Positions 17,596 through 27,693 of a DNA stretch of 64,000 nucleotides are shown here, one piece after another; the stretch's first letter is position 1, and each line of letters starts with the position of its first letter. The notes below the pieces were generated by a model. It searched no databases, was not told the origin of the DNA, and saw only the letters and a program-made list of their open reading frames with translations. Position numbers and translations under genes: made by a program. The DNA comes from Roseomonas alba (GTDB lineage Bacteria; Pseudomonadota; Alphaproteobacteria; Acetobacterales; Acetobacteraceae). The stretch is taken from the NCBI RefSeq assembly GCF_019430885.1, contig NZ_JAHYBZ010000004.1, positions 496,001-560,000 on the forward strand. The letters run 5' to 3'.

Positions 17596-18839
17596 TTGAA
17601 GAACTCCCGTGCCTCGATCAGCGCGGTGGCCAGGATGTCGATCTCCTCCTTCGTCGTGTAGACCCCGAAGGAGGCGCGAGTGGTCCCGCCCTCGACGTTG
17701 AAGCGCGCATGCAACGGCTCGGCACAGTGGCGGCCGGCGCGCACCGCGATGCCGGCGCGGTCGAGCAGCGTCGCGAGGTCATGCGGATGCGCGGCATCCA
17801 GCGCGAAGGCGAAGACCCCACCGCGATCCTGCGCACGGCCGAGCAGCGTCAGGCCCGGCACCTCGGACAGCGCGCCCATCGCGTGGTCGACCAGGGCGCG
17901 CTCATGCGCCTCGATCGCCGGCATGCCGATGGCGGTGACGTAGTCGATGGCGGCGTGCAGGCCGACGGCCTCGACGATCGGCGGCGTCCCGGCTTCGAAC
18001 TTCGCGGGCGCCGGGGCCCATTCCGACTTCTCGAAGGTCACATAGGAGATCATGTCGCCGCCGCCGAGGAAGGGCGGCATGCGGTCGAGCAATTCGAGCC
18101 GCGCCCAGAGAATGCCGATGCCGGTCGGCCCATACAGCTTGTGACCGGTGAAGCAGTAGAAGTCGCAGCCGATTGCCTGCACGTCGACGCGGCGGTGCAC
18201 CGCGGCCTGGGACCCATCCAGCAGCACCTTGGCGCCATGGGCGTGGGCCAGCGCCACGATGCGCTCGACCGGTGTGACGGTGCCGAGCACGTTCGACATA
18301 TGCGCGACCGCGACCAGCCCGACCTTCCCATCAGCGAGCTTTGCCTCGAGATCCTCCATGTCGAGCTCGCCGGCATCGGTCACGCGGCAGACGCGCATCT
18401 CGATGCCCTTGTCGTCGCGCAGCAACTGCCAGGGGATGATGTTGGCGTGGTGCTCGAGCTCGGAAATCAGCACCGCCTGGCCGGGCTTCATCACGCCGCG
18501 ACCCCAGCTATGGGCGACGAGGTTCATCGCCTCGGTGCTGTTCTTCGTGAAGACGATCTCGCGCGGGTCGGCGGCGTTCAGGAAGCGCGCCGTGGCGGCC
18601 CGCGCCGCCTCGTAGGAATCCGTCGCCAGTTCGGACAGGCGATAGGCCCCGCGATGGACATTGGCGTAGGCCGTCTCCATGCAGCGGACCATGGCCTCGA
18701 TCACGGCGCGCGGCTTCTGCGCGGACGCCCCGGAATCGAGGAAGACCAGCGGCCGCCCGCGCGCCTGCGGCTGCGACAGGATCGGGAAATCCTGGCGGAT
18801 GCGCGCGACGTCGAAGCCAGCGGGGGCCAGCGTGTCCAT
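17592..18839 (-). CDS. sufS: Cysteine desulfurase SufS
   Basis: A 415-residue PLP enzyme of the group II cysteine desulfurases, supplying sulfur for Fe-S clusters from L-cysteine. The PLP lysine is in TGHKLYGPTG (about 233), the PLP-contacting His is in ELEHHANIIPW, and the catalytic Cys is in GRHCAEPLH (about 372), with the short loop typical of SufS. ATG 18839 overlaps the sufD stop as ATGA and gives the usual N-terminus. Upstream in-frame codons encode a glycine/proline stretch inside sufD and are excluded. Confidence 0.95.
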   Translation of the reverse strand: MDTLAPAGFDVARIRQDFPILSQPQARGRPLVFLDSGASAQKPRAVIEAMVRCMETAYANVHRGAYRLSELATDSYEAARAATARFLNAADPREIVFTKNSTEAMNLVAHSWGRGVMKPGQAVLISELEHHANIIPWQLLRDDKGIEMRVCRVTDAGELDMEDLEAKLADGKVGLVAVAHMSNVLGTVTPVERIVALAHAHGAKVLLDGSQAAVHRRVDVQAIGCDFYCFTGHKLYGPTGIGILWARLELLDRMPPFLGGGDMISYVTFEKSEWAPAPAKFEAGTPPIVEAVGLHAAIDYVTAIGMPAIEAHERALVDHAMGALSEVPGLTLLGRAQDRGGVFAFALDAAHPHDLATLLDRAGIAVRAGRHCAEPLHARFNVEGGTTRASFGVYTTKEEIDILATALIEAREFFK

Positions 18840-20127
18840 CACGCAGCCGCCCCCTGGCGGGACCACCAATTGTCCAGCGCCCGGGTCAGGGCGCCGCGCA
18901 GGGTTTCGTCCGTCACCGTCTCCACCGCCTCATGCAGGAAGGCTTCTACCAGCATGGCCTTGGCCTCGGCTTCGGGGATGCCGCGGGAGCGGAGGTAGAA
19001 GAGGCTGTCCGCATCCAGCGCACCCACCGTCGCGCCATGACTGCACTTCACGTCATCCGCGTAGATTTCAAGCTGTGGCTTGCTGTCGATTTCGGCTTCG
19101 TCCGACAGCAGCAGCGCCTGGTTCATCTGGTAGCCGTCAGTGCGCTGGGCGATCTGATGGACGTGGATCTTGCCCTGGAACACCCCGCGCGAGCGCCCGG
19201 TCAGCACCGTCTTGTAGGTCTGGCGGCTGGCACAGTCGGGCGCGGCGTGATCGAGCGCCGTGGTGGTGTCCACATGCTGCCCGTCGGCCGCCATCTGCGC
19301 CCCGTTCATGTGGCAGGCGGCCTTGGGGCCGGTCAGCGCCGCATGGATCTCGTTGCGCGTCAGGCGCGCACCGGCGGCGACGGTGAAGTTGTCGTAGGAG
19401 CCGCCCGCCGCGATGGTCGCGTAGATCGTGGACAGGTGGAAGACGGTCGCTTCCTCCTGCAGCATGCGGCCATGGGTGAGGGTCGCACCCTCAGCGACTG
19501 CGATCTCGAAGACCGGGTTGTGCAGGCACTGGCCGCGGCCGGTCGCCGTCTCGATCAGCGTCAGCGAAGCCCCGGCGCCGAGCCGGATCAGGTGCCGCGG
19601 ATGGAAGGCGAAGGGGCGCCCGGGATCGACGGCAATGGACACGAGTTCCAGCAACCCGCCCTCCACGCCTTCGGGGATGTCGAGGAACAGCCCGTCCTCG
19701 AACAGCATGGTGTTCAGCGCGGCGAGAGGCTCGCTTTCCGGCCGCGCCAGCGCGCCGAGATGCGGTTCGGCCTCGGCCAGGTCGCGGGCCAGCGACAGCA
19801 CGCGATAGGGCACGCCGTCCAGCGTCGACAGGTCACCGCGGAAGCGGCCATCGACGAAGACCGCGCGATGCGGCGCGTTCGGCACGGGCAGGGCGATCGC
19901 ACCCTCGACCATGGTCAGCGGCTCGGCGAAATGCGCCTGCGCGATGGGGCCGAGGTCGGTGTACTTCCACTGCTCCACGCGTCGCGTGGGGAAGCCGCGC
20001 GCGGCGAAATGCGCCGCGGCATCCGCGCGCAGCGTGTTCAGCCATGGCTTGCGCGCGCCGGGCAGATGGTCCTTCAGCCCTTCATAGCGCGCCAGGAAGC
20101 CGGCAGCGCCGGCTGGAGCGTTTGCCG

Positions 20128-20131
<4 letters not shown>
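18839..20131 (-). CDS. sufD: FeS assembly protein SufD
   Basis: A 430-residue SufD, partner of SufB and SufC in the SufBC2D scaffold. N-terminal helices contain RRVEQWKYTDL, a right-handed beta-helix core follows, and the C-terminal helical domain includes the near-invariant CSHGATVGALDADSLFYLRSRGI, whose His is the conserved SufD cluster-related residue. Its start overlaps the sufC stop (ATGA). Length and motifs are standard. Confidence 0.95.
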
Positions 20132-20874
<743 letters not shown>

Positions 20875-22371
20875 CTAACCAACGCTCCCTTCGAGCGAAA
20901 TCTGCAACAGCTTCTGGGCTTCCACCGCGAATTCCATCGGCAGCTCCTTGAGCACCTCGCGGCAGAAGCCGTTCACGATCAGCCCGACCGCCTCCTCCTG
21001 CGTCAGCCCGCGCTGGCGGCAGTAGAAAAGCTGGTCTTCGGCGATGCGGCTCGTCGTCGCCTCATGCTCCACCTTGGCGGAGACACAGCGGTTTTCGATG
21101 TAGGGCACGGTGTGCGCGCCGCAGAGGTCGCCGATCAGCAGGCTGTCGCACTGGGTGAAGTTGCGCGCGCCCTTGGCCTTCGCCCCGATGCGCACCAGGC
21201 CGCGATAGGTGTTCTGCCCATGTCCCGCGCTGATCCCCTTCGACACGATCGTCGACTTGGTGCGCGGGCCGATGTGGAACATCTTCGTGCCGGTATCGGC
21301 CTGCTGGTAGTTGTTGGTGATGGCAACGGAATAGAACTCGCCCACCGAATCCTCGCCCTGCAGGATGCAGGAGGGATACTTCCAGGTAATGGCCGAGCCC
21401 GTTTCCACCTGCGTCCAGGAAATCTTGGACCGCGCGCCGCGGCAGGCGCCGCGCTTGGTGACGAAGTTGTAGATGCCGCCCTTGCCCTCGGCATCGCCGG
21501 GGTACCAGTTCTGCACGGTGGAGTACTTGATGGTCGCGTCATCCAGCGCCACCAGCTCGACCACTGCCGCATGAAGCTGGTTCTCGTCACGCATCGGGGC
21601 GGTGCAGCCCTCGAGATACGAGACATAGGACCCTTCGTCGGCGATGATCAGCGTGCGCTCGAACTGGCCGGTCGACTTGGCGTTGATGCGGAAATAGGTG
21701 GACAGCTCCATCGGGCAGCGTACGCCCTTCGGGATGTAGACGAAGCTGCCATCAGTGAAGACCGCGCTGTTCAGCGCGGCGAAGAAATTGTCGGCCTGCG
21801 GCACCACCGTGCCGAGGTACTTCTTCACCAGCTCGGGGTGCTCCTGCACCGCCTCGCTGATCGAGCAGAAGATGATGCCCTCCTTGCCCAGCCTCTCCTT
21901 GTAGGAGGTGGCGACGGACACACTGTCGAACACCGCATCAACTGCGACTGGCATGCGGCCCTCGGCCGGGACCGAGCCCGCGCCCTCGACGCCGGCCAGG
22001 ATCTCCTGCTCGCGCAGCGGGATGCCGAGCTTGGCGTAGGTCTTCAGCAGCTCGGGATCGACCTCGTCGAGCGACTTCGGGCCTGGCTTCGTCTTCGGCG
22101 CGGCGTAGTAATGCGCGTCCTGGTAGTCGATCGGGGGGTACTTCACCGCGGCCCAGCGCGGCTCCTCCATCGTCTTCCACGCGGCGAAGGCGCGCAGGCG
22201 CCATTCGAGCAGCCAGTCGGGCTCGTTCTTTTTCGCGCTGATGAAACGGACGATCTCCTCGTTCAGCCCTTTGGGGGCGAACTCCATCTCGATGTCCGTC
22301 TCGAAGCCCCACTTGTAGGTGGACTCCGTGACCGACTGGACGGTCTCGATCGTCTCGGTGACGGCAGGCAT
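20875..22371 (-). CDS. sufB: Fe-S cluster assembly protein SufB
   Basis: A 498-residue SufB, the scaffold subunit on which the nascent cluster forms with SufD. Marks include the N-terminal [21 protein letters not shown], the [21 protein letters not shown] strand with its lysine and acidic ligands, the conserved [24 protein letters not shown] segment, and SFNPSP-free C-terminal [21 protein letters not shown]. It is the first structural gene of the operon, 15 bases downstream of the Rrf2 regulator gene. Confidence 0.96.
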   Translation of the reverse strand: MPAVTETIETVQSVTESTYKWGFETDIEMEFAPKGLNEEIVRFISAKKNEPDWLLEWRLRAFAAWKTMEEPRWAAVKYPPIDYQDAHYYAAPKTKPGPKSLDEVDPELLKTYAKLGIPLREQEILAGVEGAGSVPAEGRMPVAVDAVFDSVSVATSYKERLGKEGIIFCSISEAVQEHPELVKKYLGTVVPQADNFFAALNSAVFTDGSFVYIPKGVRCPMELSTYFRINAKSTGQFERTLIIADEGSYVSYLEGCTAPMRDENQLHAAVVELVALDDATIKYSTVQNWYPGDAEGKGGIYNFVTKRGACRGARSKISWTQVETGSAITWKYPSCILQGEDSVGEFYSVAITNNYQQADTGTKMFHIGPRTKSTIVSKGISAGHGQNTYRGLVRIGAKAKGARNFTQCDSLLIGDLCGAHTVPYIENRCVSAKVEHEATTSRIAEDQLFYCRQRGLTQEEAVGLIVNGFCREVLKELPMEFAVEAQKLLQISLEGSVG

Positions 22372-22386
22372 CAGGTCTTCTCCGTC

Positions 22387-22860
22387 CTACTCGGCGGCGG
22401 CAATCGCGCGGCGCCGCGCCGCGGTGACGACCTCGGGATGCGGCACGATGGCCGGCACGCCCGCAAGGTCGGCAATGGAAATGCCGGACAGCGCCCGGCG
22501 GATGGCATTGTTCACGGGGTCCCAGCGCCCGCGGACCGGGCAGCGGGCCTCCGCATCGCAAGAACCGGCGGCATTGTCCACGCAGGCAGTCAGCGCGATG
22601 GGCCCGTCTATCGCGGCGATGACCTCGGTCAATGGGATCTCGGCCAGCGGCCGCGCCAAGCGGTAGCCGCCCGTCGCCCCCCGGCGCCCTTCCACCAGAC
22701 CGGCATGGGCCAGGATCTTGAGAACCTTGGCCACGGTGGGCTCGCCCAGCCCCGTCGAGGAAGCGAGGCCCGGCGCGGTCAGGACGCCGCCGGCCTCGGA
22801 CTCATCGAGCCGCGCCAGCACCACCACCGCGTAGTCGGTCATCTTCGACAGCCGCAACAC
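22387..22860 (-). CDS. Rrf2-family SUF operon regulator
   Basis: A 157-residue Rrf2/IscR-like winged-helix regulator. The family opening LRLSKMTDYAVVVLARLDE is followed by the HTH with TGLGEPTVAKVLKILAHAGLVEGRRGATGGYRLAR, and the cluster-binding cysteines ACVDNAAGSCDAEARCPVRG (three Cys). It heads the suf operon and probably represses it according to Fe-S status. The start is GTG 22860, 9-13 bases after CCGGAGGGCAAC on the minus strand and matching the family N-terminus. A palindrome lies just upstream of it. Confidence 0.92.
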   Translation of the reverse strand: MLRLSKMTDYAVVVLARLDESEAGGVLTAPGLASSTGLGEPTVAKVLKILAHAGLVEGRRGATGGYRLARPLAEIPLTEVIAAIDGPIALTACVDNAAGSCDAEARCPVRGRWDPVNNAIRRALSGISIADLAGVPAIVPHPEVVTAARRRAIAAAE

Positions 22861-22882
22861 GGCCGTTGCCCTCCGGCAATCA

Positions 22883-22897
22883 GTACCCGATTGGTAC
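22883..22897. promoter_or_regulatory. Candidate Rrf2 operator in front of the suf operon
   Basis: GTACCCGATTGGTAC is an inverted repeat with perfect 5-base arms GTACC and GGTAC and a 5-base spacer. It ends 23 bases upstream of the regulator's GTG start and lies in the divergent interval shared with the hydrolase gene at 22995. Confidence 0.6.
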
Positions 22898-22994
22898 GGT
22901 TTGCAGATGCTCTCGCGCCATGCCGAAGTCAAGGCGCCTGGACGAGGCTGAGAACGGCTCTCATCCTGATCCGAATCGCTGAGGAGACCGGCCG

Positions 22995-23882
22995 ATGCCG
23001 ACGATACGCACCGATGATGGCGTGGACCTGCACTACGAGGAGGCCGGCAGCGGCATTCCCATGGTCTTCGTGCATGAATTCGCCGGCGACAGCCGGTCCT
23101 GGGAATTGCAGCTCCGCTACTTCTCCCGCCGCTACCGCTGCATCGCCTTCAATGCGCGCGGCTATCCGCCCTCCACCGTGCCGACTGATCCCAAGTCGTA
23201 TTCGCAGGATCGCGCGACGGATGACATCGCCGCCGTGATCAAGGGGCTGAACCTGGCCCCGGCCCATGTGGTGGGCCTGTCCATGGGCGCCTTCGCGACC
23301 CTGCATCTCGGGCTGCGCCATGCCGGGCTGGCGCGCAGCCTGGTCGCCGCCGGCGTCGGCTATGGCGCTGCCCCCGACAAGCGGGCGCAGTTCCGCGCCG
23401 AGACCGACGTCGCCATCGCCAAGCTGCGCGAACAGGGCATGGGGGTCTATGGCAGGACCTATGCCCATGGCCCGACCCGCCTGGTTTTCGAGGAGACTGA
23501 CCCGCGCGGCTTCGCCGAATTCGAGGCGCAGCTCTGCGAGCATTCGACCGAGGGCTCGGCGCTGACCATGAACGGCGTGCAGCGCGAGCGCCCGTCGCTC
23601 TTCGACCTCGCCGAGGGCTTCCGCGCCTACACCACCCCCACCCTGATCGTCGCCGGCGACGAGGACGACCCGACGCTGGAACCCGCGCTCTACCTGAAGC
23701 GCACCATCCCGACGAGCGCCCTGCTGGTGCTGCCGAAATGCGGGCACACCATGAACCTGGAGCACCCCGACGCCTTCAACCGCGCGGTGCTGGACTTCGT
23801 GACGCAGGTCGATGCCGGGGCGTGGAAGCGGCGCATCCCGGAAAGCCTGTCCGGGTCGATCATCGCCGGCAAAGCGCCCTGA
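22995..23882 (+). CDS. Alpha/beta-fold hydrolase
   Basis: A 295-residue alpha/beta hydrolase. It opens with IRTDDGVDLHYEEAGSG and the oxyanion strand FVHEFAGDSRSW; the nucleophile elbow is GLSMGAF (Ser about 95), the acid is in VAGDEDDPTLEP and the catalytic His in PKCGHTMNLEHP. The pattern matches haloperoxidase/epoxide-hydrolase-like esterases; substrate unknown. It diverges from the suf regulator and its TGA is immediately followed by the stop of the convergent nuclease-like gene. Confidence 0.85.
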   Translation: MPTIRTDDGVDLHYEEAGSGIPMVFVHEFAGDSRSWELQLRYFSRRYRCIAFNARGYPPSTVPTDPKSYSQDRATDDIAAVIKGLNLAPAHVVGLSMGAFATLHLGLRHAGLARSLVAAGVGYGAAPDKRAQFRAETDVAIAKLREQGMGVYGRTYAHGPTRLVFEETDPRGFAEFEAQLCEHSTEGSALTMNGVQRERPSLFDLAEGFRAYTTPTLIVAGDEDDPTLEPALYLKRTIPTSALLVLPKCGHTMNLEHPDAFNRAVLDFVTQVDAGAWKRRIPESLSGSIIAGKAP

Positions 23883-24461
23883 TCAGTTCGGGAAGCGGTT
23901 CGTCCAGACCGCGAATGGCGCATCGGGCGGCAGCTTGAACACGGCATAGTCCAGTTCAGTCGGCCGCCAGCCCGGTGCGCCATAGACCGGGCGCACGCAG
24001 CACAGCGTGCCCGGATGCTCGGCGGCGTAGCGCTCCATCTCCCGCCACTGGCCGCCACGATTCACGCTGGCCAGTTGCGGGAAGAGATTGATGTCCGTCC
24101 CGCCGCCCATGGTGTGAGCGAAGAAGTGCCCGCGATCATCCCCCGGATAGGTCGCGGACCAGACGCCGCCCAGGAAGCCGGCCATGCGAACCTTGTCGCG
24201 GGTACTGGCGGGTTCGGGCCGCGACAGGCCCCAGACCGCAACCACGCGATCCTCCGTCCCCAGGTCGAACATGGTGCGGATGAAAGCACCCGATCCGTCC
24301 TCGGCCGGAAAGGTCACCGTCAGCAGTTCGCCGGGTGTGCCGGCCATGCCGAGATACTCCTCCCCCACCGCATCCCACAGCGCGGCGTCGACATGGGCGA
24401 TCAGGGCATCGCGCCCGCCGGGATTGGGCGCGGAACGGGCAATGTCGTCGAAGATGGACAT
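23883..24461 (-). CDS. Small protein with NucA/EndoG-like endonuclease signature
   Basis: A 192-residue protein without signal peptide. Its C-terminal half contains DDRGH (108-112), NLFPQ (125-129) and VNRGGQW (133-139) followed by Glu141. This is the pattern of DNA/RNA non-specific endonucleases (beta-beta-alpha metal, DRGH with catalytic His, then Asn-Leu-x-Pro-Gln and Asn-x-Gly/W-x-x-E). The N-terminal 90 residues are unfamiliar. It could be a cytosolic nuclease, a toxin-like domain or a catalytically altered relative. Start ATG 24461 is preferred over upstream codons. No immunity-like gene is adjacent; it converges on a hydrolase. Confidence 0.6.
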   Translation of the reverse strand: MSIFDDIARSAPNPGGRDALIAHVDAALWDAVGEEYLGMAGTPGELLTVTFPAEDGSGAFIRTMFDLGTEDRVVAVWGLSRPEPASTRDKVRMAGFLGGVWSATYPGDDRGHFFAHTMGGGTDINLFPQLASVNRGGQWREMERYAAEHPGTLCCVRPVYGAPGWRPTELDYAVFKLPPDAPFAVWTNRFPN

Positions 24462-24569
24462 GGGTCGCCTCGACTGTCGGGACAGTGGTCCGGGCATCAT
24501 AGCGGTCGGTCGGTTTCATCGGCGTGATTCAGGCCACAGGCTGCTGAAGCATTCACGCCAGCCGTGAGA

Positions 24570-24626
24570 CCGAGAGAGGCTCTGACCCTCTCGGACCCTG
24601 CCCATCAAGGGCCGAAAGGCTTTCCT
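24570..24626. repeat. Single left arm of the dispersed A/B element
   Basis: CCGAGAGAGG (24570-24579) pairs with CCCTCTCGG (24586-24594), with one bulge, as an A-type palindrome. A GACCCTGCC linker and a weak B palindrome (AAGGGCC-gaaa-GGCTTTCC) follow. It lies in the same orientation just left of the complete copy at 24657. Confidence 0.5.
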
Positions 24627-24656
24627 GGTTACCCTTAATCCTCGACCGTTGCTGTT

Positions 24657-24878
24657 GGAGGGGCGCCGCCCCTCCAAGCCACCCTGCCAAAGGCCACAGG
24701 GCCTTTGGAAACCGTCACCTGGTGCCGCGCATCTCTGGCAGAATGCATGCCGGAACCCACTCCTGCGCACCAGGCAGGATTGGCGGGCGCGGAACGCCTG
24801 CCGTGCCCAGCACCAAGGGATTGCGGTCCAGGGGATCCAATCCCCTGGCGGGGTGGCTTGGAGGGGCAGAGCCCCTCC
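24657..24878. repeat. Dispersed A/B palindrome element, copy 3
   Basis: The outer palindromes are GGAGGGGCGCCGCCCCTCC (24657-24675) and GGAGGGGCAGAGCCCCTCC (24860-24878). The left inner palindrome is CCAAAGGCC-aca-GGGCCTTTGG (24687-24708); the right inner palindrome is CCAGGGGAT-cca-ATCCCCTGG (24828-24848). The left tail reads GAAACCGTCACCTGGTGCC. Its interior matches copy 1 in the same orientation. With the single arm to its left it accounts for most of the 430-base gap; nothing else is seen there. Confidence 0.8.
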
Positions 24879-24891
24879 AACTTCGCCACAG

Positions 24892-25341
24892 TCACAACCC
24901 CAGCTTCATCCCCTGATGGCTCGCCACGAACCCCAGCGATTCATAAAAGCGCCTTGCCTCCGTGCGGGAATTGCTGGTGGTGAGCTGCACCATCGCGCAG
25001 CCGCGCGCACGGCACTGCTCGACCGCCCAGCCCAGGAACCGCCGGCCGAGGCCGCTGCCGCGACGGCCCGCGGCGACGCGCACACTCTCGATCTGCCCGC
25101 GCCAGACGCCGCGATGCGACAGCCCGGGAAGAAAGGTCAGTTGCAGGCAGCCGACCACCGCGCCGTCCTGTTCCGCGACGGCGAGCAGCTGGTTCGGATC
25201 GGTCTCGATCGCCGCGAAGGCGGCGTCATAGGCCGGGTCGCCGGGCTGCTCGCGCGCCGCGCCCAGCACGTCGTCGGCCAGCAGCGCGACGATCGCCGGC
25301 ACATCGGCCGCGACCGCGCGGCGAAAGATGGTCCCGCTCAT
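24892..25341 (-). CDS. GNAT-family N-acetyltransferase
   Basis: A 149-residue GNAT protein. The first strand is FRRAVAADVPAIVALL, the substrate strand is VVGCLQLTFLPG, and the acetyl-CoA loop is ESVRVAAGRRGSGLGRRFLGWA (R-x-x-G-x-G/A). The C-terminal strand has ARRFYESLGF, as in many Rim-like and small-molecule acetyltransferases. Its ATG overlaps the TGA of the upstream cyclopropane synthase gene, so the two are coupled, although no functional link is obvious. Confidence 0.87.
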   Translation of the reverse strand: MSGTIFRRAVAADVPAIVALLADDVLGAAREQPGDPAYDAAFAAIETDPNQLLAVAEQDGAVVGCLQLTFLPGLSHRGVWRGQIESVRVAAGRRGSGLGRRFLGWAVEQCRARGCAMVQLTTSNSRTEARRFYESLGFVASHQGMKLGL

Positions 25342-26639
25342 GCGTAGAGATCCCCCCGCGTCGGCGGCAGGCCGGATGCCCCGCGCGCGCGCTTCGTCGC
25401 CACCGTCTGGAAGATGCCGACCGTGCCGCGCTCGAAGGCGAGCGCGCAGCCGGCGAGATACATCAGCCAGATCTTCGTCCGCGCCTCGCCGGCCTCGGCA
25501 TAGGCGGCCTCGCGATTGGCATAGAGGCGTTCGGTCCACAGCCGGCAGGTGCGGCCGTAATGCTCCCGCCAGCCCTCGGTGTCGTGGATCTCGAAGCCGT
25601 TGCGTTCCATCGCGTCGGTGGTGCCGCCGATGTGGTCCAGCTCGCCGCCGGGGAAGATGTAGTTCACCAGCGTGCGGAATTCGGGGTTCGCCTTGCGGAA
25701 CTTCTTCTCGGTGGCCTTCATCGGCCGCGCGATAGCGTGGTGCAGATAGATGCCGCGCGGCTTCAGCAACGACCGGATGTGCCGGAAATAGCCATCGCGA
25801 TTGTCGAGACCGACATGCTCGAACATGCCGATCGAGGCGATCTTGTCGAACTCCCCGGTGAGCTCGCGGAAGTCGCGCAGCTCGATCGTCACGTGATCCT
25901 GCAGGCCAAGCCGCTTCACCTTCTCCGTCGCGAAATCGAACTGCGCCTGGGACAGCGTCACGCCATGCGCCTGCACGCCGAAATGCTGCGCGGCGTGGCA
26001 GACCAGTCCGCCCCAGCCGCAGCCGATGTCGAGCATCCGCTCGCCCGGCTTCAGCCGCAGCTTGCGGCAGGACATATCCAGCTTGGCCTTCTGCGCGGTG
26101 GCGAGGTCGGCATCCCAGTCCGGGTAATAGGCGCAGGAATAAACCATCTCGGGGTCGAGGAAGAGGCTGTAGAAGGCGTTCGACACATCGTAATGGAACT
26201 GCACCTGCGCCTTGTCGTCGCGTCCCTGGCCGTGCTTCGCCGCCTGCACGCCGGCATAGGCATGCCCCTGCCCGCCCCCGCCCGGGCCGAACAGGAAGGG
26301 CAGGAAGGCGCGCAGCGCCAAGCCCTTGTTCAGCCGCTTGGCGATCCCGCGAGTCGACCCCGACCCGGCCGCGGCCGCGAGGTCGAGCAGCGTCCCACCT
26401 TCCAGATCGACCGCGCCCTCGGCGATCAGTTCCACCACCGTCGGCAGGCGCGGCCGCCGCACCAGCCGGGTCAGCGCGGCGGGGGTGCGGATCGCCAGCA
26501 CCAGCCGGCCATCCGCCTTGGGGGAGAGCGGCAGCACCGTCCCGTCCCACAGACCGACCGATAGGTCGATCGGCGCCACACCGGCCACATGCTCCGCAAA
26601 GCGGCGCAGCGCCGCGATCCGGCGATCATCCCTGCCCAT
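25338..26639 (-). CDS. cfa: Cyclopropane-fatty-acyl-phospholipid synthase
   Basis: A 433-residue SAM-dependent cyclopropane synthase that methylenates unsaturated acyl chains of membrane phospholipids. The N-terminal lipid-sensor-like domain (about 1-120) is followed by QFHYDVSNAFYSLFLDPEMVYSCAYY, the SAM motif MLDIGCGWGGLV (about 200-211), MFEHVGLDN and the bicarbonate-binding region near the C-terminus. ATG 26639 fits the family start; upstream in-frame sequence is arginine-rich and unconserved. It diverges from an SDR gene and is coupled downstream to a GNAT gene. Confidence 0.93.
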   Translation of the reverse strand: MGRDDRRIAALRRFAEHVAGVAPIDLSVGLWDGTVLPLSPKADGRLVLAIRTPAALTRLVRRPRLPTVVELIAEGAVDLEGGTLLDLAAAAGSGSTRGIAKRLNKGLALRAFLPFLFGPGGGGQGHAYAGVQAAKHGQGRDDKAQVQFHYDVSNAFYSLFLDPEMVYSCAYYPDWDADLATAQKAKLDMSCRKLRLKPGERMLDIGCGWGGLVCHAAQHFGVQAHGVTLSQAQFDFATEKVKRLGLQDHVTIELRDFRELTGEFDKIASIGMFEHVGLDNRDGYFRHIRSLLKPRGIYLHHAIARPMKATEKKFRKANPEFRTLVNYIFPGGELDHIGGTTDAMERNGFEIHDTEGWREHYGRTCRLWTERLYANREAAYAEAGEARTKIWLMYLAGCALAFERGTVGIFQTVATKRARGASGLPPTRGDLYA

Positions 26640-26770
26640 GCCGTCCGATCCTGCCTGACAATTCCGTGCCCGCTCTACGGGCAGCCGATGGCGGCGGCAA
26701 CCCGGCTTCACGCCCCGCCGGGCCGGGTCTAGAAGCGATATCGGCTTAACACCACGGAGGGGATGCCAGA

Positions 26771-27685
26771 ATGCCGAACATGCTCGAGGGCAAGGTCGCT
26801 ATCGTCACGGGGGCCGGCAACGGCATCGGCCGCGAGATCGCCATCATGATGGCCGGCCAGGGTGCGAAGGTCATCATCAACGACATCGGCGCCTCGGTGT
26901 CGGGCGAGGGCATGGATGCGACCCCCGCGCAGCAGACCAAGGCGATCATCGCGCAGAATGGCGGCCAGTCCGAGATCAGCGCGGAAAGCGTCTCCTCCTG
27001 GGCCTCGGCGCAGAAGATCGTGCAGGCGGCAATGGATCATTTCGGCCGCATCGACATCGTCGTGAACAACGCCGGCATCCTGCGCGACCAGATCTTCCAC
27101 CGCATGACGCCCGAGGAATGGGACGCGGTGATCGCCGTCCATCTCAACGGGTCCTTCTACGTCTCCCGCGCCGCGGCCACGCATTTCCGCCAGCAGCAGT
27201 CCGGCGCCTATGTGCACATGTCCTCGACCTCCGGCCTGATCGGCAATTTCGGCCAGGCGAACTACTCGGCCGCCAAGCTCGGCATCGTCGGCCTGTCCAA
27301 GTCGATCGCGCTCGACATGGCGCGCTTCAACGTGCGGTCGAACTGCATCGCGCCCTTCGCCTGGTCGCGCATGACCGGCACCATCCCCGCCGAGACGCCT
27401 GAGCAGAAGCGCCGCGTCGAGCGCATCATGCAGATGACGCCGGACAAGAACGCCCCGCTCGCGGTGTTCCTCGCCTCGGATGCGGCGAAGGACGTGACCG
27501 GGCAGATCTTCTCCCCGCGCATGAACGAGCTGTTCGTCTACAGCCAGATCCGCCCGATCAAGTCGGTGCATCGCGAGAGCGGGTGGACGCCGGAGAGCAT
27601 CGCCGAATACGCGCTGCCGTCGCTGGCGCAGGGCTTCTCGAAGCTCGAGCGGTCCGGCGATGTCTTCTGCTGGGACCCGATCTGA
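26771..27685 (+). CDS. SDR family oxidoreductase, MFE-2-like 3-hydroxyacyl-CoA dehydrogenase type
   Basis: A 304-residue short-chain dehydrogenase. It has the NAD loop TGAGNGIG (14-21), NNAGILRD, a Ser in HMSSTSG and the catalytic pair in NYSAAKLG. The extended C-terminus (FSPRMNELFVYSQIRPIKSVHRESGWTPESI) and NDIGASVSGEG after strand 2 are characteristic of the dehydrogenase domain of peroxisomal multifunctional enzyme 2, suggesting an (R)-3-hydroxyacyl-CoA substrate. A GGAGGGG Shine-Dalgarno precedes ATG 26771. The following lipid-unrelated gene starts 8 bases after the stop. Confidence 0.85.
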   Translation: MPNMLEGKVAIVTGAGNGIGREIAIMMAGQGAKVIINDIGASVSGEGMDATPAQQTKAIIAQNGGQSEISAESVSSWASAQKIVQAAMDHFGRIDIVVNNAGILRDQIFHRMTPEEWDAVIAVHLNGSFYVSRAAATHFRQQQSGAYVHMSSTSGLIGNFGQANYSAAKLGIVGLSKSIALDMARFNVRSNCIAPFAWSRMTGTIPAETPEQKRRVERIMQMTPDKNAPLAVFLASDAAKDVTGQIFSPRMNELFVYSQIRPIKSVHRESGWTPESIAEYALPSLAQGFSKLERSGDVFCWDPI

Positions 27686-27693
27686 GGTCCCGC

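Noticed and set aside
22904-22932. Promoter TTGACT plus -10 for the suf operon
   Set aside because: A good -35-like TTGACT exists at 22927-22932 on the minus strand, but no acceptable -10 lies 16-18 bases downstream.
24541-24891. Insertion sequence remnants
   Set aside because: No transposase-like ORF is inside any A/B element; the longest frames in them have no similarity to DDE or HUH proteins.
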